The notes under the pieces: generated by a model
The model's database searches: none
What the model saw: the letters and a program-made list of their open reading frames with translations, nothing else
What the model was told of the DNA's origin: nothing
Position numbers and translations under genes: made by a program
Shown here: positions 9,770-17,618 of the stretch, in pieces
How the letters are laid out: each line of letters opens with the position of its first letter
How positions within the stretch are numbered: position 1 is the first letter of the stretch
Source of the DNA: Paenibacillus woosongensis
Lineage (GTDB): Bacteria; Bacillota; Bacilli; Paenibacillales; Paenibacillaceae
DNA: 64,000 nt
Direction: 5' to 3'
Assembly: GCF_030122845.1 (NCBI RefSeq)
Contig: NZ_CP126084.1
Location: forward strand, 1,860,001 to 1,924,000

Positions 9770-10243
9770 ATGGCTAAAGCTGATTCCAAGTCTGCAAGCA
9801 AGGCGAGCAAAACAAGTTTGGAGCAGGTTTTAAACGAGCAGGTCGCCAACCTGAACGTGCTGTATGTTAAGATACACAACTATCATTGGTATGTGAAGGG
9901 GGAAAACTTCTTCACGCTGCATGTCAAATTCGAGGAGCTCTACAATGACGTTACGGAAAAAATGGACGCCATAGCCGAGCGCCTGCTGACGATTAAAGGT
10001 AGCCCGGCTGCAACAATGAAGGAGTATCTGGAAATTGCCACGATTCAAGAGGCTTCCGGCAAGGAAGACGAACGCGCCATGGTTCAGGCACTGGTTGAGG
10101 ACTTCGCTACCTTGTCCGAGTCGTTCCAGGAAGGCATTGAACTGGCCGACAAAGAAGGCGATGAAGCGACAGCTGATTTGCTGACCGGCTTCAAAGGCGA
10201 TTTGGAGAAGCAGATGTGGATGCTTCGCACGTATTTAGGATAA
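9770..10243 (+). CDS. dps: Dps/ferritin-like DNA-binding stress protein
   Basis: This 157-aa Dps protein has a Lys/Ser-rich N-terminal tail (MAKADSKSASKASK), as in Dps proteins that bind DNA. The ferroxidase signature HNYHWYVKGENFFTLHVKFE is followed about two helices later by EKMDAIAERLLTIKG, which supplies the second-subunit iron ligands. It protects DNA and stores iron, usually in stationary phase. The ATG at 9770 is used rather than that at 9755 because of the upstream AAATGAGGG. It is monocistronic with its own terminator. Confidence 0.95.
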   Translation: MAKADSKSASKASKTSLEQVLNEQVANLNVLYVKIHNYHWYVKGENFFTLHVKFEELYNDVTEKMDAIAERLLTIKGSPAATMKEYLEIATIQEASGKEDERAMVQALVEDFATLSESFQEGIELADKEGDEATADLLTGFKGDLEKQMWMLRTYLG

Positions 10244-10263
10244 TTGCACGATGGGGTACAAAG

Positions 10264-10294
10264 CAGGGCTGGATCGATTAGCGATCCAGCCCTG
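10264..10294 (+). terminator. Terminator after dps
   Basis: CAGGGCTGGATCG / CGATCCAGCCCTG, a 13-bp perfect stem, is followed by TTTGATTTG. Confidence 0.85.
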
Positions 10295-10369
10295 TTTGAT
10301 TTGATCGTCCAACAGGCATTTCCCCTGCGAATATACAGCCCATAATGATCTAAAAATTGAAAAATAAGG

Positions 10370-10397
10370 TTGACAGATTATGAAGAAAAGGTAGTAT
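10370..10397 (+). promoter_or_regulatory. Sigma-A promoter for the PhzF-like gene
   Basis: TTGACA, 16-bp spacer, TAGTAT, about 45 bases upstream of the start codon. Confidence 0.6.
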
Positions 10398-10441
10398 TGA
10401 ACTACGATTGTTTGTAGCGTGAAAGGAGAGGGCGGATCGAT

Positions 10442-11287
10442 ATGGCGCAGGATGTCCATACATACAGGGTATTTACTGATGATGCCAGCCAGGGAAATGC
10501 GGCTGCCGTTATCGAGTACGATGGCTGGTCGGATGCAGAACTACTTGAATTAGCGAGGCGTTCCGGTGCGCCTGTTACGGTGTTCGTGCAGTTTGGCAGC
10601 GCCCAGGAGCGGGACGCTGTCTTGCGGTATTTTTCCACTGAGAAGGAAATGACGTTTTGCGGACACGGGACACTGGCAGCCGGCGCCTATATGATGCAGC
10701 AATGCCAATTTGATCGTTTGCAAGTCATTACCGGGTCGGGGACGCCTATCGTCATAACAAAATCTCCCCAGGGCCATTATTATTTTAAGACTGAACGGGT
10801 ACGCCGTCTGGATATGATACCGGACCGGATCGAAATAGCTCATATGCTTGGGGTGGAACCTGGCGTTATTATTTCTGATCATGCGCCTTTTGGTGCCGCC
10901 AGCATCGGCTCTCCCAAATTGCTGGTTCCGCTTTGTCATTTAACGGATCTGGATGCAATGGCCCCTAAGTTCGAGGAGATCAAGGAATGGAGCCGGAAGC
11001 ACCGTGTAAACGGAGTCTATGCATATGCCTTTCAGCAAACGAAAGAGGAGGCGAAGGACGCGGGGGCTCTGTATGTCCACGCCCGCGGCTTTAATCCGTT
11101 GTTTGGCATTCCGGAGGATGCTGCCACTGGCGTAGCAGCCGGGGCGCTTGGCGATCTTTTGTTTCAGGAGGGAGGGCCGTCAAAATATGTTTTCGTACAG
11201 GGCAAGCATGTTGGCGCCGAAAGCGAAATCCGCGTCATGGTCGCGGCCGAAAGTGTGGAAATTGGCGGCTCTGTGCTGAAATTATAG
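10442..11287 (+). CDS. PhzF family isomerase/epimerase-like protein
   Basis: This 281-aa protein has the two-lobed PhzF/diaminopimelate-epimerase fold. Visible signatures are DDASQGNAAAVI near the N terminus, MTFCGHGTLAAGAYMM (first-lobe GHGT motif) and DAATGVAAGALGDLL (second-lobe motif). PhzF itself isomerises a phenazine intermediate. Most bacterial homologues are of unknown substrate and no phenazine genes are nearby. The gene has its own promoter and a terminator before the next cluster, so it is probably not part of that cluster despite the closeness. Confidence 0.88.
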   Translation: MAQDVHTYRVFTDDASQGNAAAVIEYDGWSDAELLELARRSGAPVTVFVQFGSAQERDAVLRYFSTEKEMTFCGHGTLAAGAYMMQQCQFDRLQVITGSGTPIVITKSPQGHYYFKTERVRRLDMIPDRIEIAHMLGVEPGVIISDHAPFGAASIGSPKLLVPLCHLTDLDAMAPKFEEIKEWSRKHRVNGVYAYAFQQTKEEAKDAGALYVHARGFNPLFGIPEDAATGVAAGALGDLLFQEGGPSKYVFVQGKHVGAESEIRVMVAAESVEIGGSVLKL

Positions 11288-11322
11288 TATAACGGCTTAC
11301 TAGGTGATAGTTAGCGATATAT

Positions 11323-11376
11323 AAAAACAGTGTTTTCGAAAGGGAAATCTTTATTCTTTCAAAAGCACTGTTTTTC
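11323..11376 (+). terminator. Terminator between PhzF-like gene and the biosynthetic cluster
   Basis: AAAAACAGTG ... CACTGTTTTT outer stem, with an inner TTTCGAAAG/CTTTCAAAA pairing, followed by TTTTTC. Confidence 0.7.
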
Positions 11377-11516
11377 TTTGTTTAATTCTATTTTTATCTA
11401 TAAATATATAAATTAGATTTTAAATAATTCAAAAAATAACAACATTTTACAATAAAATATGATATATTAAATACAAGAAATAGATAATATGGCTAAAAAT
11501 GGATCGGGGGAAACAG

Positions 11517-12854
11517 ATGAATACGATTCTTCCAACGTCAAATGAAGTAGACGATATGTTTAGCCAAGCAGGACAAGTTCTAGCCGCCAGGCCAAGAATC
11601 ATCGTATCGCCGCAAATCCGGAGCGCCGCAAAGATGAAGCAGGACGCCGCTGCGACGGAGAAGCTGCTGGATCTGATAGAGTTAACGATCGAGCGATTGT
11701 TCGGCGGGGATATGGTGCGGGTAGCCCGCTGGCTAGGCTATTCGGATACGGTGCTGCGCTGGGTTCAAGCCAGTCCGCGCCTGGACAGACGGCATGTACT
11801 GGTCCGCAGTGACATATATGACGATCACGGTGAGCCCAAATTGCTGGAATTAAACTTGGGAAGCAGTGTAGGCGGGCTGCTGGAAGCTTCCTTTCATTCA
11901 ATCCTGCTTAAGCTGCCATCGGTTCGTGAGGCCGTTCGCAAGCAGGAGGCTGAATGGTTGCAGACGCTAAGCGAATGGGCCTGGCATGTGGTAGGGTCGT
12001 TTCTCTCGCATCACGCAAATCCGCTGATGGCTTTTGTCGAAAGTGACTTCTCGATGCCCGCCATGCAGGCGACGCTGAAGCACATCGCTGACCGGTTTCA
12101 TGAGATCACCAAGACACGGGTAACGGTATGCACGCCGAAGGAGCTTGAGCGCCGGAAGGATGGACTTTATGCCAGGGGCGAGAAGGTAGATGTCATTTAC
12201 CGACTATTCGAACTGGAGGATTTGCAGCGGTCCCCCTCTGAGTTTGAACATATACTTGACGCGCTGGAGGATCGCCTCGTAGAAATGCCGATGGGTTTCT
12301 CCTGCCGGATTGCCGGCAGCAAGGCATTGTTTGCCCTTCTGTCCGATCCTGCATATCAGACAGGCCTTTCAGTGGAAGACACCAAATGGGTCAGACGGCA
12401 TATACCCGAAACCAGACTGCTAACCACTAGGAATAGAGCTTATGCTCTGCGCGAGAGGGAACGATTGCTCATCAAACCTGCAGACGGATACGGTGGGGCA
12501 GGCATCATCTGCGGCTGGGAGGCGTCTGAAGCCGAGTGGGGCACCCGTATTGATTCCTATTTGTCCTCGGCATCTCAGGTAGCAAGGGCCGTCGTCCAGG
12601 AAAGAATTGCGCCTTCTACCGGTCCCGTTGTTATAGCGAAGCCGGGAGGTGCCGTTTATCAGGAACAGGCTAGTTTTTTATGGGGATGCTATCTGTTTGG
12701 AAACCGGCATATCGGGCATGTTTTACGGACAAAAGAGATCAAGGAGAGTTCTGTGATCAATTACGCGAACGGAGCAGCGATAGGTCCGGTCTTTTACAGC
12801 GAAGAGAAGGAAAGGACGGATGCCCGTGCAATCGATACTGATTTTATGCCGTGA
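11517..12854 (+). CDS. Circularly permuted ATP-grasp ligase (cluster gene 1)
   Basis: This 445-aa protein resembles the circularly permuted ATP-grasp enzymes (glutathionylspermidine-synthase-like). The substrate half comes first (LLELNLGSSVGG, about residues 100-115). The nucleotide half is near the end: LLIKPADGYGGAGI (P-loop-like Lys, about 320) and VVQERI (about 361). The ATG at 11517 has TCGGGGG upstream. Such enzymes join a carboxylate to an amine through an acyl phosphate. It is the first gene of a tight ten-gene unit and overlaps the next gene by 35 nt. The cluster also holds a diverged paralogue (17599-19038). The exact substrate is unknown. Confidence 0.75.
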   Translation: MNTILPTSNEVDDMFSQAGQVLAARPRIIVSPQIRSAAKMKQDAAATEKLLDLIELTIERLFGGDMVRVARWLGYSDTVLRWVQASPRLDRRHVLVRSDIYDDHGEPKLLELNLGSSVGGLLEASFHSILLKLPSVREAVRKQEAEWLQTLSEWAWHVVGSFLSHHANPLMAFVESDFSMPAMQATLKHIADRFHEITKTRVTVCTPKELERRKDGLYARGEKVDVIYRLFELEDLQRSPSEFEHILDALEDRLVEMPMGFSCRIAGSKALFALLSDPAYQTGLSVEDTKWVRRHIPETRLLTTRNRAYALRERERLLIKPADGYGGAGIICGWEASEAEWGTRIDSYLSSASQVARAVVQERIAPSTGPVVIAKPGGAVYQEQASFLWGCYLFGNRHIGHVLRTKEIKESSVINYANGAAIGPVFYSEEKERTDARAIDTDFMP

Positions 12855-13698
12855 AGAAACGCCGGATGTCACTGAACTGGCCGCCGCTTTAAATGGAAGG
12901 GGACTTGATACGATTTGCGCAAGGCCCTATGAAATTACGGTAGACATGGATATGTCAGGCACCCGCTTTAAATTCAATGACCAGACGCTGAATCTGGCTT
13001 GCGTGCTGGGCTGGGTGTCGCTGTCTCAGCGCGAGTATGGGCTGTGGCTGCTGAAGGCTTTTGAAATATGCGGGATCCCGGTAATTAACGGCTCAGATGT
13101 TCTCGGCAGCGGCCAAAATAAGTTCCTGAACTCGGTTTTGCTTACAGTGCATCAAATTCCGCATATCCCCACCCGGTTTATCGGCTCTTGTGAGCAATTG
13201 GAGGAAACAGCGGAAATATTAGAATTTCCCCTCGTACTGAAACCTGTAATTGGTGCAAAAGGCGAGCAGGTGGTGCGAGTTGATGATATAAACAGTCTGA
13301 GAAACCTGGCCCCTTATTACCTGCGGGATCATAAGGCGCTATACGTCCAGGCGTGCCTGGACAAGCCGGGCAGGGATATTCGTGTCAGAGTTGTGGATTA
13401 CAGAGCAGAATTTGCTTTTTTTCGCTATGCAGTCGATGGGGGCTTTTTGACGAATTTGTCCAGCGGGGGAACCTGGGAGGCTTGTCCTCTTACACCGAGG
13501 ATGATCGAGCTGGCCGAATTGTGTTCCCGCATATTTCAGGCACCCGTGGCAGGTGTCGATTTACTGGAAGTGGACGATGACGATTATGTTGTCATTGAAG
13601 TGAACACCACGCCCGCGATTACTTGGCCGCACATGGAAACCGTCAGACATGTGGCTGATTTAATCGAACAGAGGGTGCACTTATCATTCGGGCGCTAG
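12820..13698 (+). CDS. RimK-type ATP-grasp ligase (cluster gene 2)
   Basis: This 292-aa protein is of the RimK/LysX kind. Features are GSGQNKFLNSVLL (pre-grasp), FPLVLKPVIGAKGEQVV (ATP lysine and flexible loop), LYVQACLDKPGRDIRVRVV and, near the C terminus, GVDLLE...YVVIEVNTTPAI with the Mg-binding E-x-N. RimK and LysX relatives add amino acids to a carboxylate, often building amino-acid chains or lysine on a carrier. The gene starts inside gene 1 and probably depends on translational coupling. No carrier protein (LysW-like) is visible nearby. Confidence 0.85.
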   Translation: MPVQSILILCREETPDVTELAAALNGRGLDTICARPYEITVDMDMSGTRFKFNDQTLNLACVLGWVSLSQREYGLWLLKAFEICGIPVINGSDVLGSGQNKFLNSVLLTVHQIPHIPTRFIGSCEQLEETAEILEFPLVLKPVIGAKGEQVVRVDDINSLRNLAPYYLRDHKALYVQACLDKPGRDIRVRVVDYRAEFAFFRYAVDGGFLTNLSSGGTWEACPLTPRMIELAELCSRIFQAPVAGVDLLEVDDDDYVVIEVNTTPAITWPHMETVRHVADLIEQRVHLSFGR

Positions 13699-13753
13699 GT
13701 CCGGGATGGTAGTTCATCATAAATTTAAAATTTCGTGATGAGGAGTGATTGAA

Positions 13754-14494
13754 GTGGTACTAAGTCCGGATCAGTTTGTGGAGAAGCTCAAAACTATTGT
13801 CGAGGAAAACAAGAAAATTACCCATCCGCTTTATCAGATTATTATGAAAGGGGAAGCAACACCGGAGCTTTTGAAAAACTTTGTGTTGCACCGCTATCAT
13901 ATCAAAAGCTTCTGGACCCGCAATATTTCGGCGATTCATTCAAAAACTCCAGATGTCGAAGTACGCAAGGAGCTCGCCGAGAACATTTACGAGGAGGAGA
14001 CCGGCCAGCTTACTGGAACGATGCGGCATCTTGAACTGTTCTTCAAAATCGGCGAGCAATTCGGCCTGACGTGGGAGGACATTGAAAACTGCGATATTCT
14101 CCCCGAATCCGAGGCAGTCATTGAATGGAACAATAAGGTTTGCGGGCCGGATCATCATTTGGTAGAGGCTGTAGCTGCATTGATCGTATATATGGAAGGA
14201 CAGCCGCCAGTTACTTGGGATGGACGAACGATGAATGAAGCGATGAAGCATTTTTATAACCTGAACCAGGAAGGCGTGCAGTATTTTACGATCCACAGCT
14301 CCAATGATATGGAGGTGGAGGAGGATCATGCGGAAGCCGGATACAATATTCTCCGCAAATATGCAATAACCGAGGAGCTGCAGGAGAAGGCAATCGCAGC
14401 CCTGTATAAATCGATTGAAGTACGTATGAAGCATTTTAGTGCGATCCTTCGCGTAACCGGAATTGAAGCGGAAGCAGAGCCCGTTCTTGGATAG
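13754..14494 (+). CDS. Haem-oxygenase-like diiron oxidase (cluster gene 3)
   Basis: This is a 246-aa all-helical protein of the PqqC/TenA-like, haem-oxygenase-like diiron oxidase (HDO) superfamily. The likely iron ligands are visible in order: a Glu in ENIYEEETG, His of MRHLELF, Glu of VYMEGQ, then YFTIHSSNDMEVEEDH supplying His, Asp/Glu and His. Known HDOs cleave C-C bonds (BesC), hydroxylate nitrogen (SznF) or decarboxylate (UndA). GTG at 13754 is preferred to GTG at 13745 because AGGAG is then spaced correctly. In this cluster it most likely tailors an amino acid; reaction type cannot be read from sequence. Confidence 0.75.
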   Translation: MVLSPDQFVEKLKTIVEENKKITHPLYQIIMKGEATPELLKNFVLHRYHIKSFWTRNISAIHSKTPDVEVRKELAENIYEEETGQLTGTMRHLELFFKIGEQFGLTWEDIENCDILPESEAVIEWNNKVCGPDHHLVEAVAALIVYMEGQPPVTWDGRTMNEAMKHFYNLNQEGVQYFTIHSSNDMEVEEDHAEAGYNILRKYAITEELQEKAIAALYKSIEVRMKHFSAILRVTGIEAEAEPVLG

Positions 14495-14505
14495 ACCGTT
14501 CCAGA

Positions 14506-14548
14506 CAGTTAATAGGAAGTCCTTGCGATAAGGGTTTCCTATTAACTG
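14506..14548 (+). terminator. Intra-cluster hairpin (attenuator or processing site)
   Basis: CAGTTAATAGGAA / TTCCTATTAACTG forms a 13-bp perfect stem with a 17-nt loop that has extra pairing. There is no T run, only GATTTATC. It lies between cluster genes 3 and 4 and could reduce read-through or protect the upstream mRNA. Confidence 0.5.
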
Positions 14549-14587
14549 ATTTATCTAAGGAATCCCTCATATACGAAGGAGGATTTT

Positions 14588-15607
14588 ATGGCCCAGCTGA
14601 TAGATGTAACCTTGCGAGACGGCGGATACGTTAACGGTTTTGATTTTTCGTTAGAGGCTGCAAAACACATTGTAAGCGGGCTGCAAAAGGCGGGTGTGGA
14701 CTGGATCGAGATCGGCTACAGGAACGGCCCGGCCAAGGGAACGGCGGGACTGGGCATGACGGCAGCTACGAATGATGATTATATAGCGGCATTAAAGGAG
14801 TTTGCGCCGCTCGCCAACCTGGTCGTCATGCTTCATCCGCACAACATTCAAGCCGAAGATCTTCGGTCTATGAAATCGCTGGGCGTGTCGCTCGTGCGCG
14901 TATGCCTTAGGCAGGACCTCTTAGAAGAGGGGCTGGATACGATTCGGGAATGCACAAGGATAGGGCTGTCTACCTCGGCGAATTTTGTGCGAATCACTTA
15001 TTTTACGAGCCAAGAAATAAAGCAAATGACGCTGAAAGCGGAGGCAGCCGGAGCAGACATCGTCTACTTTGCCGATTCCAATGGGCACTTGGTACCAGAT
15101 CAGGTGAAATCGATTGCCGATGTCCTGAAGTCCACGTTGACGATTCCGGTTGGCTTCCATGCGCACAACAACCTGTCCATGGGTCTGGCCAATACGGTAG
15201 CAGCGCTGGAGTGTGGCGTGGATTGGGTAGACAGCTCCTTGCGCGGCATGGGGCGAAGCGGCGGGAACCTGGCTACAGAAGTGTTTGCCGCCTATATGGA
15301 GCGCTGCTTCGGAGCCGCCCGCTATAAGCTGATTGAAATGATGGACACTGCGGAATTTGTACAGGAAGAAATCCTTCTGTCTGAACAATATATGACACCG
15401 ATGACCAAAGATATTTTGTTTGGCATGATGAACTTCTCGACAGATTTAAAACAGTTGATTATGGATGCAGCTCTACAGCACAACGTGTACTGGAAGGAGC
15501 TTGCATATGGGCTCGGCACATACCCCCCGGATAAAATCACGGGCGAGGATATTGCTTTTATTGCTTCCCGAATCAAAAAAAACAATCGGGAGCTGCAGCA
15601 TCTGTGA
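14588..15607 (+). CDS. DRE-TIM metallolyase / HMGL-like aldolase (cluster gene 4)
   Basis: This 339-aa TIM-barrel protein starts DVTLRDGGYVNGF, the DRE-TIM signature, and carries the metal-binding GFHAHNNLSMGLAN (H-x-H about residues 191-193) and a VDSSLRGMGRSGGN segment. It resembles 4-hydroxy-2-oxovalerate aldolase and its relatives, which make or break C-C bonds next to a 2-oxo acid. Length fits the DmpG type, but no partner dehydrogenase (DmpF) is present, so a biosynthetic condensation or retro-aldol step in this cluster is more likely than catechol degradation. The ribosome site is GAAGGAGG. Confidence 0.8.
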   Translation: MAQLIDVTLRDGGYVNGFDFSLEAAKHIVSGLQKAGVDWIEIGYRNGPAKGTAGLGMTAATNDDYIAALKEFAPLANLVVMLHPHNIQAEDLRSMKSLGVSLVRVCLRQDLLEEGLDTIRECTRIGLSTSANFVRITYFTSQEIKQMTLKAEAAGADIVYFADSNGHLVPDQVKSIADVLKSTLTIPVGFHAHNNLSMGLANTVAALECGVDWVDSSLRGMGRSGGNLATEVFAAYMERCFGAARYKLIEMMDTAEFVQEEILLSEQYMTPMTKDILFGMMNFSTDLKQLIMDAALQHNVYWKELAYGLGTYPPDKITGEDIAFIASRIKKNNRELQHL

Positions 15608-15618
15608 GGTGATTCCAG

Positions 15619-16671
15619 GTGAGTAGCCTCTTGAAGCATATGGTTGTCAGCGGCCAGCCGCTCCAGCGGGGAGCGCAATACGGGGAGGAGTTCCGGCGAG
15701 AAATCAGAGATTTTTTGGATGATAATATCGCACGGATCAACAGCGTCAGATGCCAGCCATTAACCTTGAAAGAAGCGTTAAGCATGACCGACAGCTACAT
15801 TCCGCATATTGAAGCTTGCACTCCCGAACTCGCCGAGGAGATCAAAGGGTTGGCGCAAGGGGCCGGAATCAGCTACCGGGAGGGCATGCTGCTTCAGCTT
15901 CGGCGTGAGATTATCGCTGCTGGGCTTGAATGCACTGCATTTGCCTGCTTTAACCAAGAAGGCCGTGCCGTCATTGCGCAAAATATCGATTTGGCGGGCC
16001 AGTTAACGGACTTGGGAATTATACTGGAAGTCCGCACGCCTGAGAATGCTCCTGATTTGCTGATGTATACGCATGTAGGACTAATCGGATATTTGGGCAT
16101 CAACAGCTATGGACTTGGCGTTGGGTTGAATATGGTGCTTAGTTCAGGATGGCGTGCCGGTGTCCCCCCGTATTTGCTAATCCGCCACCTGCTTCATCAG
16201 CGAACGCTGGAGCGATGCTTACTTGAAATCGGGCGAATTCGCCGAGCATCCTCCAGAAACTTGCTGATGACGGACGGCATTCGGCTGATCAATGTAGAAA
16301 TGACCGTGGATAAAGCGCGTTTAATCGAAAATGACCTTCTGGTGCATACCAACCATTATTTGCATAAGGATTTCATAAACTGTGACCTGGTTAAGCCCGG
16401 CACCTCAACGTATCCCCGTCTTGAACGGACCCATGAAAGGCTGCGGCACTACGGCAGAAGGCCTTCGGTGAAGCAGATGGAGGAACTGCTCGGCTACCAC
16501 GAAAATGGTGCGGGAAGCCTCTGTGTTCATCAAGACGGGGACCCGCGCAAAGTCGCCACCGTCGCTTCTGTAATTATGGAGCCGTCCGAAGGGAGGCTGA
16601 GGGCCTGCAAAGGCTATCCTTGCACAGAGCCATTCCATGACTACCGGCTGGAAAGGAGTTGTATGGCATGA
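15619..16671 (+). CDS. C45 peptidase / acyl-CoA:6-APA acyltransferase-like (cluster gene 5)
   Basis: This 350-aa protein fits the family of isopenicillin N acyltransferase and C45 peptidases, Ntn hydrolases that self-cleave to expose an N-terminal Cys. Candidate nucleophile is C105 in GLECTAFAC; downstream NIDLAGQ and GLIGYLGINSYGLGVGLN are family-like. GTG at 15619 follows GAGGTG. The family acylates or deacylates amino groups. In this cluster it could cap, tailor or deprotect a ligated product, or act as self-protection. Autocleavage is inferred, not seen. It overlaps the next gene in an ATGA. Confidence 0.75.
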   Translation: MSSLLKHMVVSGQPLQRGAQYGEEFRREIRDFLDDNIARINSVRCQPLTLKEALSMTDSYIPHIEACTPELAEEIKGLAQGAGISYREGMLLQLRREIIAAGLECTAFACFNQEGRAVIAQNIDLAGQLTDLGIILEVRTPENAPDLLMYTHVGLIGYLGINSYGLGVGLNMVLSSGWRAGVPPYLLIRHLLHQRTLERCLLEIGRIRRASSRNLLMTDGIRLINVEMTVDKARLIENDLLVHTNHYLHKDFINCDLVKPGTSTYPRLERTHERLRHYGRRPSVKQMEELLGYHENGAGSLCVHQDGDPRKVATVASVIMEPSEGRLRACKGYPCTEPFHDYRLERSCMA

Positions 16672-17618
16672 AGGAATGTTTCATTCAATTAAATGATAGG
16701 GCCGTTCCCTATGAAGAGGCGACGATCCATGTAGGATCGGCAGCGATGAAATACGGAGCGTCCGTATTTGAAGGGATCCGCGGCTATTGGGATGCTGATC
16801 GGCATCGAATGCACTTATTTTCCTTATCCGAGCATGTGGACCGTCTTTTGGATTCCATGAAAATTATGGGGATGGAGCATTCCTGGAATAAAAAGCGGGT
16901 GATTGGGAATATCCGCAATATTATCCTCGTCAATCAATTGCAGGAGGACTGTTATGTCCGCGTCGCCGCTTCCGTGGAAGCAGACGGTTCATTGGAGGCG
17001 AGAGGGCCCGTTCTGCTCAGCGTGGCTGCTTTTCCGCAGCAGCGCAAGCCGCATTCTGATCGGGGCATTCATATATCGGTCTCTTCCTGGCAGCGTATTT
17101 CCGACCAAATGATGCCGCCAAGGATCAAGTGCATCGCCAACTACCAGAACGGCCGCTTGGCGATGCTGCAGGCCAAATCGGACGGCTATGACAATACTCT
17201 TCTGCTGAATCAGCACGGCAAAATCGCGGAAGCTCCGACAGCGGCTTTTTTTATCGTAAAAAACGGCAGGCTGATCACCCCTTCCGTCACGTCCGGCATA
17301 CTGGAAAGCATCACCCGCAGGCATATCCTGAGTTGGGCCAAGGAAATGGGCCTGACTGCCGAAGAGCGAGAGCTCGATCGCACGGAGTGTTATTTGGCCG
17401 ATGAAGCCTTCCTCTGCGGTACGGGGGCGGAGATTCTCCCTGTAATTAGTGTTGACCGCTACAAGCTTGGCGGCGGGAGTATCGGGCCGGTCACGGCGCT
17501 GCTGATGAATAAATACTTCAATACGGCATATGCCAAAGAAGAAGGCCTGGAACCCAATTTGGAGGATATTGTTACTTATCCGAAGGAGGAGATCGAAAAT
17601 GCAGCGCTTCCTATATGA
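16668..17618 (+). CDS. Class IV PLP aminotransferase, IlvE-like (cluster gene 6)
   Basis: A 316-aa fold-type IV aminotransferase. The N terminus has KYGASVFEGIRGYW; the PLP lysine is K154 in PRIKCIANYQNG, followed by GYDNTLLLNQHGKIAEAPT and GTGAEILPV. The canonical AEGSxxN phosphate-cup segment reads AEAPTAA, an unusual variant. Branched-chain aminotransferases, D-amino acid transaminases and aminodeoxychorismate lyases share this fold. Here it probably aminates a 2-oxo acid made by the cluster. ATG at 16668 (not the TTG at 16659) has AAAGGAG upstream. It overlaps gene 7 by 20 nt. Confidence 0.88.
   Translation: MKECFIQLNDRAVPYEEATIHVGSAAMKYGASVFEGIRGYWDADRHRMHLFSLSEHVDRLLDSMKIMGMEHSWNKKRVIGNIRNIILVNQLQEDCYVRVAASVEADGSLEARGPVLLSVAAFPQQRKPHSDRGIHISVSSWQRISDQMMPPRIKCIANYQNGRLAMLQAKSDGYDNTLLLNQHGKIAEAPTAAFFIVKNGRLITPSVTSGILESITRRHILSWAKEMGLTAEERELDRTECYLADEAFLCGTGAEILPVISVDRYKLGGGSIGPVTALLMNKYFNTAYAKEEGLEPNLEDIVTYPKEEIENAALPI

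Noticed and set aside
10442..11287. PhzF-like gene as part of the biosynthetic cluster
   Set aside because: It has its own promoter and a terminator separates it from the cluster, so I leave it out.
12820..13698. LysW-type carrier-based lysine/arginine pathway for the RimK-like gene
   Set aside because: No LysW-like carrier or other Lys/Arg pathway genes are visible in the cluster.
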